From assembly GCA_026545765.1 (NCBI GenBank), contig CM048842.1:71847871-71911870 (forward strand): a stretch of 64,000 nt of DNA, in the 5' to 3' direction. Source of the stretch: Plantago major (lineage: Eukaryota; Streptophyta; Magnoliopsida; Lamiales; Plantaginaceae). The notes under the pieces were generated by a model. It ran no database searches. It was given only the letters and a program-made list of their open reading frames with translations, and was not told where the DNA came from. Made by a program: the position numbers and the translations under genes. Positions 11,171 through 22,402 of the stretch are shown here, piece after piece. Positions within the stretch are counted from its first letter, which is position 1. Every line of letters starts with the position of its first letter.

Positions 11171-11924
11171 ATTATAAGGCATATGTGGGTAGATCTATGT
11201 TTGATAAGAAAAGGGAATAGTATTTTGGAACGATTTCTTATTGTGTGATTTTACCGATTGCTCAAATGAATGTGTTAGGAGATTTTTGTTCTCTTTCATC
11301 TCCAAAAAACATGGGATGTTTCTCCATTGTTATCAACTCTTGACACAATCTGCTATGACTAGAATTGGTGATGATATGTTGTATCCAGTAAATGATTGTA
11401 TGTTTACCTTTTTTTCTCCTATATGTGCACTTGGTTTAACCTCCACACTTACTGTTGTTTCATGTATCTCTGTCACTTTGCTTAAGTAATACTTCCAAAA
11501 ATTTAAAGTAGAAGTTTGGTCTTGTGGTTTTTCAAATTTTCAAAGAAAAATAAAATAAAATATGTTTTCAGAGGGCTACTCGCAATGCTTTACTGTTCTT
11601 ATCTGTCTCATTGCAGATGTTAAAAGAATGTAGTTACTCGCATCAAGTATAGGCTCTTAGCGGCATACCCTCAGCTGCTTTGGTTTGTAAATCAGAATCT
11701 TTTGTGTCTTGAATATGTAAAGTGAATACGCAGCTTCATAGAATTACCTGGGACACATTTCTTTTAATCATGTGGGATATGTGGTACGATAAAAAAACAG
11801 CAGGTGCATGAGGATAGACATGGTAACCAAATGTATGCAATCACTTTTCGGGTAAGTACTGTCATGATGATAAGTAGTTGCTTGTCGGAATTGACAAGCA
11901 ACAACAACCTAATAATCTATTACC

Positions 11925-12355
11925 AGTGGGACAGAGAACCGAAACAGTGGTGGATAAAAACAATCTTCGATGTGGATTTATCTTCTAATAAATCAATTGT
12001 TGGTATAGGGGTGGTGGCACATGATTCAGCTGGTTGTGCGACCCGGCATAGGGAGTCTTTCATGCAACCTTTAAACCCTAAAAGTGCTGAGGCCTCTGCA
12101 TTCAGATTGGTCGTGATCAGCATCGCTAGAGGTATTTCTAAGGCTGATCTTATCTTACGTAATATGTGCACTTCTTTTTGTGAGATGTATAATACATCAT
12201 CCGTTGATCTTATCTTACAGAGTCCTAAAGAAACTATGCATTTAAACATTGAGGCCTTGCATCGTAAACTCTCACCATTACTACCTTCCAAGCTCAAGGC
12301 AATAAAGTGTCATAGCCATCTTGAATATTCTCTTTACCAAGTACTTAAGATATAA
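11925..12355 (+). pseudogene. RNase H-like (RVT_3) remnant
   Basis: The frame contains a stretch resembling the RVT_3 opening (IFDVDLSS, then GIGVVAHDSAG) and a later acidic 'SAEASAFRL' helix. The remainder drifts from the family. It starts without a credible initiator and lies 0.6 kb before a LINE zinc-binding remnant on the same strand. Probably LINE debris. Confidence 0.5.
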
Positions 12356-12976
12356 AACCCCTCTAACTATTAAAATTGTAACGTATGATTCTTATACGAA
12401 TCTTGTATTTTTGCAAACTGATGGTTGCTTGAATTTAATTTGGTATTCCACTTCTTCATATCTTAGTTTAGTTATGTGAGTATGTAGCTTTATACTGAAT
12501 AAGTGAATGATGAGTTTGCTACAGTAAATCCATGGTCTAGATCTAGTATGGAGATTAAAGGGGTAAGATTGGCTAATGAGAAAGAGTTAGTTACTCTGGT
12601 ATGTATAGCTGCTTCTGTTAGCTAGCATGTCCGATTCTCTGTAAGGTGTTTAAAACTTTAAATAGATTTTATTAGACTTTTCTGTTGTATTTATTCATTG
12701 ATAGAAATCAACAAATATCAGTTGAGATTCGGTAGAAAAGGCTGAGAGAATTTTATGTGAAATCTCATCCATATCTTGTCATTTGTAATCATTTTCTTGT
12801 TAGTGAACTGAAATCATTTGATTCTCTCAGTGCACGTAGGCCAATCTTGCTATAAGTTGAACTGTTGCAGGGACATTCTATTTGGTATATTTCATTGAAG
12901 GCTAGAGATAGTCAATGGTGGACATACCTCTGTTTTTGAGAACTCTGGTTTTAAAGTAAGCTTCTTTCTTCTGAGA

Positions 12977-13425
12977 TTGATAGATTTGGTGCTCTTTCCA
13001 GGTACGATCTTCTCTCTTCTATTTATAATTTGTTCCATTCTGAGTCTGAGGTGGTTAACTGGAGTTTTTTGGATTGGAATAGTGTGGCTACTCCCAAGGC
13101 TTCTTTTTTATACGTGGCTTGCTTGTAGGTACAAGCTTTCTACTAAGTCTAGGTTATGTAGTTGGGGAATGCTTGATAATGATATGTGTGTTCTTTGTGG
13201 TGCTAATTCTGAGACAAGGGACCATATTTTAGGTAGTTTTCTGCTGTGTTTACCGGGTTGCAGTTAGTGAATGCATCCTCAGGGGTCTTTTCCAGATTAC
13301 TTGGTGAATTGGTACTTCTACCAGACAACACTCTTACATGAATAAATTTAGGTCTGCCATTCTTTGTTCAATTGTATATGTTATTTGGGTGGCAGAAATA
13401 ATGTGATTTTTCGACAATAAGCTTT
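12977..13425 (+). pseudogene. LINE ORF2 3' remnant (zf-RVT)
   Basis: The frame 12977-13267 shows the reverse-transcriptase zinc-binding pattern: 'PRLLFYTWLACRYKLSTKSR' followed by CVLCGANSETRDHIL, a Cx2C...H arrangement. Near 13385-13420, in another frame, GGRNNVIF matches the conserved motif after zf-RVT in plant L1 ORF2. Stops and frame changes make it dead. No upstream reverse-transcriptase core is present. Confidence 0.65.
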
Positions 13426-14123
13426 TGACGTTAACCTGGTTTGCAAGAAAATTGCAGCTGATTTGTTGGTTAAGCTGTCTTTTAAGCTCAAGAAGGATAT
13501 TATAGAGGTTAGAAATGTCTGTCCTCTTCCCACACTGCTCTAATTTATTCTTTGATTGGTTATGTACTTGTTGGCATGGCTGGTTTACTGGTTACTAACG
13601 GTGCACTTCTTTAGCAAAAACTGATGTGTTCTTTGTTGTTCTGTAGATTCTTTGTCTGGTTTGTGAGCATAAGGTTGCAACTCCTTGGACCAGTATGGCT
13701 TTAGCTCTATTTTAGAGCCTTTTTCCCAGTCTCCTGGTTTCTCCATTGAAGCCCCCACTTTTGATCTTGCTATCCGCATCTTACTATCCTTGGGCTAGAC
13801 GTGTGAAGGGTGCTCATGGACTTGGCCTGAAGCCATGGAGAACACAAGTGTTGCTCTTCATCTCTTGCAATCGCAGTCGTAGGCTTATTGCTGATGTTCT
13901 GTTTCCTTGTTTTGTTCGTAGTACTTAATGTATAGGGATTATGCTAGATCACATAACTGTCTGCAGTTTAGGATCCCGTTGATAGCTACATCACTGATAG
14001 GTGTCATTGGCCTTTGATTGCGTCCCAGAGTTTTGAAGTGTGGAAATGTGCTACTGTAACTATTTTGGGCCTCAATGGATGTTTAGCTTAGTGTAAAAAA
14101 CAAATAATATATTGTATATGGTT
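13426..14123. other. No recognisable gene; target DNA of the Gypsy insertion
   Basis: Only short, unrelated open frames. It ends with TGGTT at 14119-14123, the left copy of the Gypsy target duplication. Confidence 0.5.
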
Positions 14124-14805
14124 TGATATGTACCTTTAAGTCCTACTCCCGAACTAAGAAGACTTAATCATATCGGGACAATGCTATCACGGGAGTTCGA
14201 CCTCACCAAAGTTAAAGGTCCGACTACACCAAAATCAAGAGGCCGACCCTCTAATACTTCGACCTTTGGACTACAATCCAAGCCTCATCTACTTAAATGG
14301 GCCAAGTCCATTAAGGGCCCATGAGCCCAACTTCTAGCATGGACGAATCTGGACCGTACACTTGGCACTCATCCAAGAGAGGATGATGACAAACATTTGC
14401 CTATAAATACAAGGCCTCTACTCCTCATAAACGGTAAGTAACGATTTCCGAAAATCTACTATCGAAGTTTTTAAGTCCTAGATTAAAAGGTCGACCGACT
14501 TATTAACTAGTTGAATCTAAGTACCGGGTTGTCCTAGGCAAACCGGCCCAAAAGGGTCTAACCCCTTATTTTCTTGTCACAGATCAACGACGGACTCAAC
14601 CTCGGACCACAAATGTGTCTAGGTCCACTTTTTCGTCCGCACACTTTCCGACCTTCGCGAAGTCACGAATTTAATCAAAGTAAAGGCGACTTGAACCAAG
14701 GACTATTCGACTTCCGCTAACTAATATCATCGTTCGAGCAAGAACTACATCCATCTAGGGCGTCGACGAACTAACTAGCGACTTATCCATTTTTACCCCA
14801 CATCA
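14124..14805 (+). repeat. 5' LTR of the Gypsy element
   Basis: 682 bp, TG...CA termini. A TATA box (ctataaatac) lies at 14401-14410 and the primer-binding site follows three bases after the LTR. Confidence 0.96.
14401..14410 (+). promoter_or_regulatory. LTR TATA box
   Basis: CTATAAATAC in the 5' LTR. The same motif is at 28273-28282 in the 3' LTR. Expected to set the start of the genomic RNA. Confidence 0.6.
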
Positions 14806-14808
14806 TAT

Positions 14809-14826
14809 TGGCGCCGTCTGTGGGAA
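14809..14826 (+). other. Primer-binding site
   Basis: TGGCGCCGTCTGTGGGAA directly follows the 5' LTR. Its TGG start pairs with the CCA end of a tRNA. The priming tRNA was not identified. Confidence 0.8.
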
Positions 14827-14845
14827 TCACTTAGTACAAAAAGCC

Positions 14846-16829
14846 ATGGCTCCAGCTAGAAGACGTACTAGAAGGACAGCTCCAGTAATCCTTAGATCAA
14901 CAACTTCTGATGTTGGGCCCCGAAGTCAAGTCCGCAACCGCACCCCACGGGAAGTCAATCCTTTCACAGGAAATCAACGGATCAATGAACATGATGATAG
15001 GGATGGCCTCGAAGCTTCTCTTTCCACCACGGAACGACGAACGGGACAGCAACGCCCTCCCAATCCACCAACTCCGGCACCCGTAGACGCAATGACTGTT
15101 ATACCTCAGGTCACTGCCGACGGTCTACTGGCCGGATACAATGAAGCTCAAATTCAACTTTTGCAAGCCGCCCTGTTACTAAGGACCCAACCTCAATTAG
15201 GGCCAGGCGTGAACCTCCCAGACAACTCTAACCACGCACCACGAAGAAGCGCTCCCGTATTGCCAATCCAGAATCAACCCCAAGTAACAACAGATCATGT
15301 GGTGGAATCCAGAGGACCCCCGAACTCTCGAAATACCGATCGGTCCGAAAGTCTCAGAGCCTCAAGCCATAGAGCCCCGGGAGACTTACGAAACATGCTA
15401 AATCGCCGGGCTCGGAGTAATTTGCACTCGAGAAACAATCGGAGGACAGGTAGAGAGGAGAACATGGGAGTCGACGAGAGAACACGTCGTGACCCAACTC
15501 CTTCTCGAACCACCGCGCGAAATTGGCAACGTCAAGATGACGGGAGAAGGGACCACGGGGAGCAATACGACGAGGAGAACGAAACTCTCAACGGGTACCG
15601 GGGCGACACTCCACCCCAAAACCATCCCCGCCATGGACGATTCCGTAATGAAAGAATACGATGCCAACGGGATGACTAGGAATGATGATTATCGAGACCA
15701 CGGAGGGAAGCCGAGATAGGGAAGGGAACATCATCGAAACCGAACCAGGTCAAGGTCTGCCAGGACTCATAGGGGGGACAGGCACATGGATGAAACCGAA
15801 CAAATTAAAGAACAAGTTAGGATCCATGAAGCTGCCCTAGAATTGGAACGGTCAAAGCTAGAAACACTTACCCATGCAAGAGATATCATGAAATATGGAA
15901 GGAGCCTGAATCCTCTTTGCCAAGCTATGAGGGACACCGAACTCCCTCCGGGGAGGAGTGCCCCGAGTTCTAAGGAAACGTATGAGGGAATCACATGCCC
16001 AATAGATCACCGAATTCGTTTTGAGGCATCCTTGGGAGGCATGGGAGTACCGGACAATGTAAAGGCACAGTTATTTCCCAACACCCTCTACGGACCTGCC
16101 ATGACTTGGTGGAAGCACATCCGGCCCAACACTATAACATCCTGGGACCAGATGATCGCCAAATTCACTCTGCGATTCAAGAACTTCCTCGAAAATTCGT
16201 CGCCCAAATACTGGCAGAAATTGTGCAAAAGGAACATGAAAGCTTGAGATCGTTTGTCAAAAGGTTTGAACAAGCAGTTGTCCTCGTTGAGTCACACCCC
16301 ATCAAAGATCGAGTATTCCACATGGGCGAGAACACCAACAACGCTCCATTCCGCTACACGATTCTTGATGCAGGAATAACCACCGAACGAGAGTTGAATG
16401 AAGTAACGAAACCCTCGACAAAATGGTAGTGAGAGCCGAGGTCAAGAAGGCAAAATCAGTACCAGATAACACAAGGTTGGGAAACCAACATTTCGAGCAA
16501 AAGCGGAAAGGTGACAAAAGAGGAAGGGTTGAGGAAAGAAGAAGATCTCCCCGAAAAGTTTACATCTACGCTGACCTAAAAGCCCCCAAGGAACAAATCT
16601 TGACCATCATGCAAAGTCAAGGCTTCCCAATCCAGTGGCCCCCCAAGCACAGGGAAACCAGGTTCACCAGGAACTCGAGCAATCTTGTCACTTCCACCAA
16701 CAGACGGGACACTCCACCGGAAAATGCACGCACCTCAGGCAGGAAATCCAGAGGTTGATCGAAATGGGATATTTGCAAGAATACATCATGAGGAAGCCCG
16801 AGGGCACCGACCAACGCAAATCCGGATGA
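14846..16829 (+). pseudogene. Gypsy gag (broken)
   Basis: ATG at 14846 starts an Arg/Pro-rich N-terminal frame to 15679. The conserved capsid part continues in other frames: 15786-16247, with the WDQMIAKFTLRF motif of Retrotrans_gag, and then 16106-16429. A nucleocapsid zinc finger of the variant CHFHQQTGHSTGKC type lies at about 16690-16732. At least three frame changes separate these blocks, so no full-length Gag can be made. Confidence 0.85.
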
Positions 16830-16979
16830 AGGTACCAGTCCAATGAGCCGCGTGGTGCAAGGGACCGGAGAAATGCATCTCCCCGTCGTTCTCCTCCCAG
16901 AGGGTCGAGCCCTAGGCATAACAGAGGTGAAAGGCCCGCTCCGATCAAGAGACGCTCGTTTAGCCAAAGAAGACAATCA

Positions 16980-19692
16980 GTGTTACCCGGACCACCGAGC
17001 CCAAGAGGACGCCGAGAGGCTAGGAGATCCCCAAGTCCGGCACGAGAGAACGGGAGGGTAGCATACGTCGAAACTCAACCAGCTTACGTAGATGATAATC
17101 CGGTCCGTTTTGGGAGAATACTTAGCATTGCCGGAGGACCTACTGGAGGAGACAGTAGGAATGCTCCAGAAGCCATGGCAAGATCACTGAGAAATTCGGA
17201 TGAGAAATCCGTCAATATGGTAGCTCCCGGCACCAACGTGATCACCTTTGATGAATCTGAAGCACCCCCTCCATGCAAGGTAGAAGGATTGGTCCATGGC
17301 CCGGATGTCCCCTTGGTGGTGGAAATGGACATAGCAGGTTATGAGATCACAAAGGTATTAATCGATACCGGTGCCTCCTCTAACATCCTCTTCATGAGCA
17401 CTGTTCGAAAAATGGAAATGAGTTTAAGAGGATTGTTACCGGTGACAACGGACCTCGTTGGCTTTGGAGGAAACCGGATCAGGCCAAGAGGAATCCTGTA
17501 TCTCTCGGTTTCCATGGGAAAAGCTCCACTCAGGGTTACTCACCAAGTCCCTTTTGTTGTCACCGAGGCAGGTTGCGAATACAACATAATTATGGGGAGA
17601 CCGGCTCTAAATCAATTCAAAGTAGTGGTGTCAACCTTCCACCTAAGGATGAAATTTCCCACCGCAGCAGGCATCGGATCCCTTAGTGGAGATCGTAGAA
17701 GAGCATGGGAATGCTACACACTCTCTACTAGAAGGGCGTCACGACCTTTTAGGAGTGAACATGATATAAGGAGAGAAGAAGATGACCGGAGAACAAAGAA
17801 ACAGTGCCTCTTTATCCAACAAGAAAGCCGAAGGAAGAGGCGAGAAAGACCTCCCGGGAAAGGAATTAACTGGTTGAAAATGGGCGTAGAGAAAAAGAAA
17901 ATGGCCGCAACGGCCAAGGAGTGCGAGGATAGAATCGATGAATATCAAGTCATTCCCCCTGAACCACCTGGTGAAACGCCGACCAAAAGCTTCTTTCATG
18001 AGAATCGGATGGCCCCCCATGAAGACGTCTTAGAAATCCCAATTGAAGAAGGATATCCCGAAAAAACAGTGAAAATCGGCTCGGAAATGGACGCAGAAAC
18101 AACCATCAAAATGATTGCCTTCTTAAGAAAGAATGCCGATGTTTTTGCCTGGGGAACTGAAGATCTGAGCGGTATAGATCCTCGAGTCATGGTACACGAA
18201 CTCCACGTTGATCCAAATGTCCGACCCATTCGACAGAAGAAGAGAGACCATGGTCCCGTCCACAACAAGATCATCGCAGATGAGGTAGAACGACTACTCA
18301 AGGCAGGACACATTGAGGAGGTTCATTACTCTGATTGGATATGCAATGTGGTCCTAGTAGAGAAAAGTTCGGGAAAATGGAGGATGTGCAATGACTTCAC
18401 CAGTCTCAACCGTTTCTGCCCAAAGGATCCCTATCCCCTGCCAAGAATTGATCAATTGGTAGACTCAACTGCCGGGTGTGCACTGTTGAGTTTCATGGAT
18501 GCTTTTCAAGGCTTATCAGATCAAGATGGCGGAGCATGATATCGAAAAGACCGCTTTTATCACTGCAGGAGGAGTATACTGTTTCAAGGTCATGCCGTTC
18601 AGCCTACGAAACGCTGGCGCCACCTACCAAAGATTGGTGAACCAAATGTTCAAAGAAGATATTGGCAAATCAATGGAAGTTTATGTAGATGACATGCTAG
18701 TGAAAAGCAAGGAGACATCTGATCACATCCCCCATCTGGAAAGATGTTTTTCCATAGTAAGAAAATACGGAATGAAACTCAATCCAGCCAAATGCACATT
18801 TGGAGTAATTGGTGGAAAATTCTTGGGGTACATGGTGACACAAAGAGGGATCGAGGCAAACCCAGAAAAGATAAAAGCCATATTGGAGCTTCCACATCCG
18901 GAGAAACTCAGGGACGTTCAGAGACTCATAGGGAAGGTTATTTCCCTTAGCCGCTTCATTTCCAGATCAGCTGAAAAGAACCTCCCTTTTTTCAAAATCC
19001 TAAGGAAAACGGACAAGTTTGAATGGAACAATGAGTGCAAGGAGGCATTTGAGAACTTGAAGCTCTATTTATCCTCCCCGCCTCTACTTTCCAAACCAGA
19101 AGAAGGAGAGCTATTGTACATCTATCTCGCCATCACTCCTGAAGTGGTGAGTTCCGTCCTGGTGCGCATACAGAAGAACGAACACCTTCCGGTGTACTAC
19201 CTGAGTAAAGTACTGGGAACGGCGGAGAAAAACTACAAGGAAATAGAGAAGTATGCCTATTGTCTAGTAGAGGCCTCCAGGAAGCTCAAGCCATACTTCC
19301 GTTCCCACAAGATAGTGGTCCTCACGAACCAGCCGCTGAAACAGGTCTTAGGTGACGCCTCGAAGTCAGGAAGGTTGGCTAAATGGACAATTGAGTTAGG
19401 AGATCATACGATCGAGTATCAAGCTCCATCTGCCAAAAAAGCCCAGGTCCTGGCTGATTTCCTAGCCGAATATCCGGGGAACACGGAACCTCAAAAAGAT
19501 AAAGATGAGCAAGCCTCCAGTGAAGCCCCGAAAGACATTTCACCAACAAGCCAGGTTTTGATATTAACAACGGAAGTGGCTGGATTGGATATTCAAAAAA
19601 GTCGGGAAATCGATCCCGTGGCAGAATGGATTATCGCTGAAAAAGAAAGTCCTAGCTTACCTCCCCACGGAAGGAGAGCCGTGACCGCCTAA
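16980..19692 (+). pseudogene. Gypsy pol: protease, reverse transcriptase, RNase H (broken)
   Basis: The first frame, 16980-18539, carries the aspartic protease active site LIDTGASSN (about 17358-17384) and the first half of the reverse transcriptase. A small deletion-type frameshift near 18510-18530 moves the rest to the frame 18499-19692. This holds the catalytic YVDDM at 18682-18696 and the RNase H domain to about residue 330. Otherwise the domains look well preserved, so the enzyme may have been lost recently. Confidence 0.92.
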
Positions 19693-20307
19693 AACATAAT
19701 GACCCTCCGAGTGGCTTTTATCCCAAAAGAACTCGGTCCGTAAGAAAAGGACATATGGGAACTTTATGTGGACGGTTCATCATCTTGCCAGTGGAACCAG
19801 TTATTCTTGATCGCCCAGAAAGAGACCAGGATGGAATATGCTATCCGCTTAACATTTCCAAGAATAAACAATGAAGTCAGTATGAGGCTCGATAGCAGAA
19901 TGAAGATGGCCAAGTCACCATGGCCAAAAAACTCAAAGCTTACTCCGACTCTCACTAGTCACGGAGCGATTTCGGGCACATTATTTACAAAAAGTGCTTC
20001 AATGATCAAATATCTAAAGGTAGTTAAAGAGTTAGAAAAAGCGTTCGACATGTTTAGTCTGATCAAGATCAACCGAGCAAAAAACACCATTGCCGACGGA
20101 TTATCAAAATGGGCTACGGCCTCCGGAGCTGTTGACACCCGTACGGTGGTCCTTATGACTGCCAATGAATCAGCCCTCACTGCCAACGAGGTCATAATGA
20201 ACATGGGCGTCATATCTGACGACAACACTTGGATGAGCGACATCGTGAACTATCTACAGAACGGGATTCTACCCCGTGATTCAACGGAATCTAGAAGAGT
20301 CCAATGA
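19693..20307 (+). pseudogene. Second RNase H (aRNH) of the Tat element, degraded
   Basis: After a stop at 19690-19692 the same frame continues with LYVDGSSS and MEYAIRLTFP, typical of the plant-type additional RNase H of Tat elements, and later AKNTIADGLSKWA. The central part, where 'NNEAEYEAL' is usual, is altered, which suggests a lost active site. The domain's place between RNase H and integrase supports the Tat assignment. Confidence 0.75.
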
Positions 20308-20403
20308 AGATCCCAACGCTACTTCCTCTCTGGTACAGACCTATATAGAAAGTCCTATGATGGAACTAACCTCCGTTGCCTGGGTCCGTCTGAGGCCAGT
20401 ACA

Positions 20404-21449
20404 GTGTTGAAGGAGATCCATTTAGGAGGTTGTGGAAACCATTCAGGAGGAAAAGCCTTGGCCCAGAAAATTCAGAGAAATGGCTATTATTGGCCGGCAA
20501 TGCAAAAGGAAGCTGGAATATTCTCACGATCATGCTCGGAATGTCAAAGGTTCGCAAGGATCCCCCATCGGCCTACCATACCAATGATACCATCAACTAT
20601 CCCATGTCCATTCGATCTGTGGGGCATGGACATCGTAGGACCTTTCCTGAGGGACCCAAGGAAAAATTTCTCATTGTGGCCATAGAATACTTCTCGAAAT
20701 GGGTAGAAGCCGAGGCAACGGCCTCCATTTCAGATAATAAGGTCATGGACTTCCTTTGGAAATTATCGTTTCGATTTGGCCTACCACGAATACTAGTTGC
20801 GGACAATGGTCGACAGTTCTCCGGGTACAAGCTCAAAGATTGGTGCGAAGAAATGGGGATCGAACAGCATTTCACTTCCGTTGGTTATCCTCAATCCAAC
20901 GGACAAACTGAGGTAACCAATCGTACCATCGTCGACAACCTTCAGAAGAGACTGGGAGACGCAAAGAAAGATTGGGTCGATGAATTGGAAGGAGTACTAT
21001 GGGCTTATCGTACCACGGCAAGAACGGCCACACAGGAAACTCCGTTCAGTTTGGTGTATGGATCCAAAGCTGTAATCCCGTCCGAAATCTAAATCAACAC
21101 CTTCCGGATCCAAGGGTACGTTCCCTCGGACAACCACGACAAAAGAGTGTACGACCTCAACATGCTCGAGACCAAAAGAAGTACGGCCCTAGCTTGAACC
21201 TTAGGATACCAAGCTATCATGGCGAGGGCCTACAACAAACATGTAAAAAGTAGGGACCTCCAGATTGGAGACTTGGTGCTACGAAAGGCTGATATACTAA
21301 AACCAACCGGAAAACTCGAACCCAACTGGGAAGGTCCCTACAGAGTCACAAGGGCAAGTATCAATGGGAGCTGCGCTTTGGAAAGCATGGACGGCAAACC
21401 GCTCAAGTGTACTTGGAACGCCAAGAATCTGCAGAAGTACTACGCCTAG
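20404..21449 (+). pseudogene. Gypsy integrase (broken)
   Basis: The N-terminal HHCC zinc domain, with GNHSGGKAL, NGYYWP and CSECQRFA, is read in the frame 20404-20685. The core continues in the frame 20430-21092 with VADNGRQFSG and SNGQTEVTNR, the second and third residues of the D-D-E triad. The first Asp (MDIVGPF) is in the earlier frame, so a frameshift lies near 20640-20660. A stop at 21090-21092 precedes the C-terminal domain (21219-21449, with GDLVLRKAD and WEGPYRV). No chromodomain is seen. Confidence 0.88.
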
Positions 21450-21596
21450 ATCAATTGTAATAGGATCTTTTGAAATATATCATCTTTTGGCTACCATGTA
21501 ATCCTACCGTTCGATTATAATGAAGCATTTATTTTTCTGTCAACTATTTGCAAGGAGAACCGTACGCGCCACTAAGGGCAGACATTATCTTAAAGT

Positions 21597-21960
21597 TCCT
21601 CGGACCCAAAGTGTCAGAGAGAAACTCCCTAAGAAACAAAGATTGAGGTGCGGATTGTCTCGGACCCAAAGTGTCCGAGGTATACCGACGCTCGACTCAA
21701 AAATTATCTTAAAGTTCATCGGACCCAAAGTGTCAGAGAGAAACTCCCTAAGAAACAAAGATTGAGGTGCGGATTGTCTCGGACCCAAAGTGTCCAAGGT
21801 ATACCGACGCTCAACTCAAAAATTATCTTAAAAATCCTCGAACCAAAAGCATCCAAGACCAAGCATTGGAAGAACCCAACATTGACGAATTTTGCACGAA
21901 AAATGCAACTCCCGGAGTCTAGGACCCAAAGAGTCTTAGAACAATTAAGGACCAACACCA
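21597..21960. repeat. 119-bp tandem repeat in the Gypsy 3' region
   Basis: Two near-identical units at 21601 and 21720 each contain two copies of 'cggacccaaagtgtc'. Degenerate copies of the motif follow at about 21839 and 21921. The array lies just after the integrase, where Tat elements often carry tandem repeats. Confidence 0.9.
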
Positions 21961-22402
21961 CGAGACCGAATCTCGACCCAATCTAAGCCTCAGACCAATA
22001 TTCAATTTGTTTGATTTTCGGGCCATTAGTTCAACGTTTGAATAGAAGCTATAAAACCATGAAGTTTGAATATCACGATAACGCAAGGTATGGATCCGAA
22101 GATCAACAAGATAACAAGAATAAAGACATGCGTACAAACATTCAAGATGGACGAAAATAAAACCCAAGTCTATTGCATTAAAATCGGTCACTCCTGGATC
22201 AACAAAAGTTACAGTTAAAACCCAAAAGTACGAGGGATGATCCAGGCATGACCGATGAGAGGTGTCAAATGTTGGTACGAGTTTAACCCTCACAAGCCAA
22301 GGGGATAGCTAGTCAAAATATCACCAAAGTCATGATAAGTGTTCAAATAAGTCAGACAATCTACAAAAATACGCAAGGGCATACCCTTGGATCGAATCAA
22401 GT

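Noticed and set aside
21597-21960. Possible CRISPR-like array
   Set aside because: Units are direct tandem copies without unique spacers, in a plant retrotransposon.
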